Source of the DNA: CAZHHH01 sp052400685
GTDB lineage: Bacteria > Bacteroidota > Bacteroidia > Bacteroidales > Marinilabiliaceae
DNA length: 64,000 bases
Direction: 5' to 3' (one strand)
NCBI GenBank assembly: GCA_052400685.1
Contig: JBQTGJ010000001.1
Position 1 is the first letter of the stretch. Each line of letters starts with the position of its first letter. Shown piece after piece: positions 62,376 to 64,000 of this stretch. Position numbers and translations under genes: made by a program. The notes beneath the pieces are model-generated. The model worked only from the letters and a program-made list of their open reading frames with translations. It had not been told where the DNA came from and searched no databases.

Positions 62376-63260
62376 TTATTTCTGGTCGTATCCAAAATTT
62401 TTCAAGAAGTTGTCTTTGTCACGCCAATCTTTGGATACTTTTACAAACAGGCGTAGAAATATTTTTTTACCTAAAAAGGTTTCAAGGTCTTTTCTTGCTG
62501 CGGTTCCCAGTTTTTTTAAGGCTTTTCCTTGATGACCAATTATTATGCCTTTTTGTGAATCACGTACTACATGAATGATGGCATTTATGTCAGTGCGGTG
62601 TTGCCCTTCTTTAAATTCATCTACTTCAACTTCTACCGAATAGGGGATTTCTTTTTGGTAGTATAATAGAATTTTTTCTCTGATAATTTCCGACACAAAA
62701 AAACGCATCGGTTTGTCAGTTAATGCATCTTTTTCAAAATAAGGTGGCGATTCTGGGATTAATTCTAGAATTCGGTTGTATAAGTTTTCAATATTAAATT
62801 TGTGCTGGGCTGATATTGGATATATTTCGGCATCGGGTAAAAGTGTTTTCCATGTTTCTATCAATTTTTCCAGCTGTTCCTGCGTTGATAGGTCTACTTT
62901 ATTTATAACGAGTAATAGTGGTACATTTGATTTGCTTACATCTTTTATGAAATCCTCATTTTTGCCAGGTGTCTCTACGGTGTCTGTTATAAATAATATG
63001 AGGTCTGCATCGACTAATGCGGACTTGCTAAACTTCAACATCGATTCCTGAAGTTTATAATTGGGCTGTAGAACGCCTGGAGTATCCGAAAATACAATCT
63101 GGTAATCGTCCTTATTTACGATGCCTAGTATTTTATGTCTTGTGGTTTGTGCCTTGGATGTTATAATGGAAAGTCGTTCTCCGACTAACAGATTGGAGAG
63201 TGTCGATTTTCCAACATTGGGATTCCCTACTATGCTTACAAAACCTGATTTATACGCCAT
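62376..63260 (-). CDS. era: Ribosome assembly GTPase Era
   Basis: 294 residues. GTPase domain with GNPNVGKSTLSN (12-23), switch region SKAQTTRHKI, DTPG and INKVDL. The C-terminal KH domain has IIGHQGKALKKLGTAARKDLE. Era binds the 3' end of 16S rRNA during 30S assembly. A TACCTTTG -7-like box lies at 63299-63292 on the minus strand. It is divergent from the rRNA operon, a sensible neighbour. Confidence 0.97.
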   Translation of the reverse strand: MAYKSGFVSIVGNPNVGKSTLSNLLVGERLSIITSKAQTTRHKILGIVNKDDYQIVFSDTPGVLQPNYKLQESMLKFSKSALVDADLILFITDTVETPGKNEDFIKDVSKSNVPLLLVINKVDLSTQEQLEKLIETWKTLLPDAEIYPISAQHKFNIENLYNRILELIPESPPYFEKDALTDKPMRFFVSEIIREKILLYYQKEIPYSVEVEVDEFKEGQHRTDINAIIHVVRDSQKGIIIGHQGKALKKLGTAARKDLETFLGKKIFLRLFVKVSKDWRDKDNFLKNFGYDQK

Positions 63261-63414
63261 ACACTATATTTGTTTTTAATTTTTGAGGTCACAAAGGTAC
63301 GACAAAACATGATTATTCGGTATTTTTTGCCGGAAAGTTGGTAGAATCATCTCTCCTCATAAATTCTGTGATTCAGCGACATCACATTTTTTTTAAAAAA
63401 AGGAGGGGCGAATA

Positions 63415-63446
63415 TTTGGAAAGAAAGAAAAAAAGCTGTTGTTTTG
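63415..63446 (+). promoter_or_regulatory. rRNA operon promoter P1
   Basis: TTTGG at 63415-63419, a 20-base A-rich spacer and TTGTTTTG at 63439-63446, followed by CACCCGCTTTCCG. The same frame of TTTGG-spacer-TTTGCA.CCGCTTTCC recurs in P2, 181 bases downstream. Confidence 0.6.
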
Positions 63447-63595
63447 CACCCGCTTTCCGAACGAGGGGTAGCTTTACAAAAGGGTTTACGAGTCGTATTT
63501 TTACTGTTATATAAAGACAGTATAAGTACAAAAAATAGATTCTGAAGTAAGACAAAAGGTAATGAAAAAAAAGATTTCAAATTTTGAAAAAAAGA

Positions 63596-63628
63596 TTTGG
63601 AATAAAGGAATAAAAAGCGTTATCTTTG
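63596..63628 (+). promoter_or_regulatory. rRNA operon promoter P2
   Basis: TTTG at 63596-63599, a 21-base spacer and TATCTTTG at 63621-63628, an exact match to the Bacteroidota -7 consensus. CAGCCGCTTTCC follows at the expected start site. It is about 217 bases before mature 16S. Confidence 0.75.
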
Positions 63629-63844
63629 CAGCCGCTTTCCTAGACAGACCGAAGGGTCAGAAGGATTAGGAAAGGAAAAAGATCTTTGAAAATATTGATG
63701 CAATACCAAAAATCAAGGTAAGAAAAATTAAGAGTACATCCCGAAGATTAACTTTGAGTAGCCACAGGAAATTAGGTCGAAAGGCCGAATTTAGTTGTTT
63801 GAAGATTATTAATTAGAAAACAGCTAGGTTCAAAAAACTTTTAT
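63629..63844 (+). other. rRNA operon leader
   Basis: About 216 bases between P2 and the 16S gene. It includes GATCTTTGAAAATATTGATG, a stretch common in Bacteroidota rRNA leaders as I recall, and AAAATCAAGGTAAG. It presumably holds antitermination and RNase III processing signals, but the 3' pairing partner is outside the window. Confidence 0.5.
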
Positions 63845-64000
63845 ACAACGAAGAGTTTGATCCTGGCTCAGGATGAACGCTAGCGACAGGCCTAACACAT
63901 GCAAGTCGAGGGGTAACAGGGGCTTCGGCCCGCTGACGACCGGCGCACGGGTGAGTAACGCGTATGCAACCTGCCTGTAACAAGGGGATAGCTCCCTGAA
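63845..64000 (+). rRNA. rrs: 16S ribosomal RNA, 5' end (truncated by window edge)
   Basis: The universal 5' sequence AGAGTTTGATCCTGGCTCAG is present at 63852-63871. The start was set by alignment of E. coli position 1 to ACAACGAAGAG. The following GATGAACGCTAGCGACAGGC, AACACATGCAAGTCGAGGGG and GGCGCACGGGTGAGTAACGC are of Bacteroidota type. Only about 156 bases are visible. Confidence 0.97.

Noticed and set aside
1..64000. CRISPR array, prophage, transposase or tRNA
   Set aside because: No regularly spaced repeats, phage structural genes, transposase motifs or tRNA-like cloverleaf with a T-loop were seen. The dispersed repeats are spread over the window and not arrayed.

Overview
The window looks like a chromosome segment from a marine or anaerobic Bacteroidota of the Bacteroidales/Marinilabiliales type. 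The evidence is SusC/SusD pairs, a type IX secretion component (PorG) and a type IX-sorted protease, the nadK-porG-uppS-bamA-ompH-murI neighbourhood typical of this phylum, promoters of the TTTG-N20-TAnnTTTG class, and the first ~156 bases of a 16S rRNA gene of Bacteroidota type at the right edge. Base composition is moderately AT-rich and coding density is ordinary.

Layout: 1-6470 is the end of a polysaccharide utilisation locus (partial SusD, then a SusC/SusD pair, then a strong terminator). 6870-14178 is a complete trp operon (trpE-G-D-C-F-B-A). It opens with a classical attenuator: a 29-codon leader peptide with three consecutive Trp codons, followed by a strong intrinsic terminator. Related sequence elements recur inside the operon ahead of trpG, trpD and trpA, and in weaker form ahead of trpB. 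14724-18616 (minus) is a small xylan-degradation group: GPH-family symporter, GH10 xylanase lipoprotein and GH43 glycosidase. 18950-21457 is a secreted lysyl-endopeptidase-like serine protease with a type IX sorting domain.

21526-26961 (minus) holds the later histidine genes (hisH-A-F-IE), purU, an alpha/beta hydrolase and pdxJ. 27105-37095 (plus) is an envelope cluster: CBS-domain protein, POTRA/barrel protein, nadK, porG, uppS, bamA, three Skp/OmpH-like chaperones and murI. 37371-43362 holds a gamma-carbonic-anhydrase-like protein, the 2-oxoacid:ferredoxin oxidoreductase korAB and a putative porin. 43561-54581 is a mixed housekeeping stretch: MltF-like lytic transglycosylase, CoA pyrophosphatase, LolC/E-type permease, DUF190, an EF-G paralogue, NYN-cold-shock fusion, SRPBCC protein, nadC, DUF4783 and rlmH. 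54925-60573 has a very large NtrY-like histidine kinase, an RDD protein, a LuxR-type regulator with a degenerate receiver, and a hemerythrin-like protein. 61030-63260 has der and era, followed by two tandem rRNA promoters and the start of 16S rRNA.

The most striking unexplained structure is a family of roughly 12 dispersed intergenic repeats of about 120-145 bp, in both orientations. The best copies carry imperfect terminal inverted repeats (AGTGCCTGTCCGTAAAG ... CTTTACAGACAGACTCT), contain no plausible gene, and fall into at least two core variants. They look like MITE- or REP-like non-autonomous elements. The second is the recurring trp-internal leader element. I saw no CRISPR array, prophage, transposase gene or tRNA in the window.
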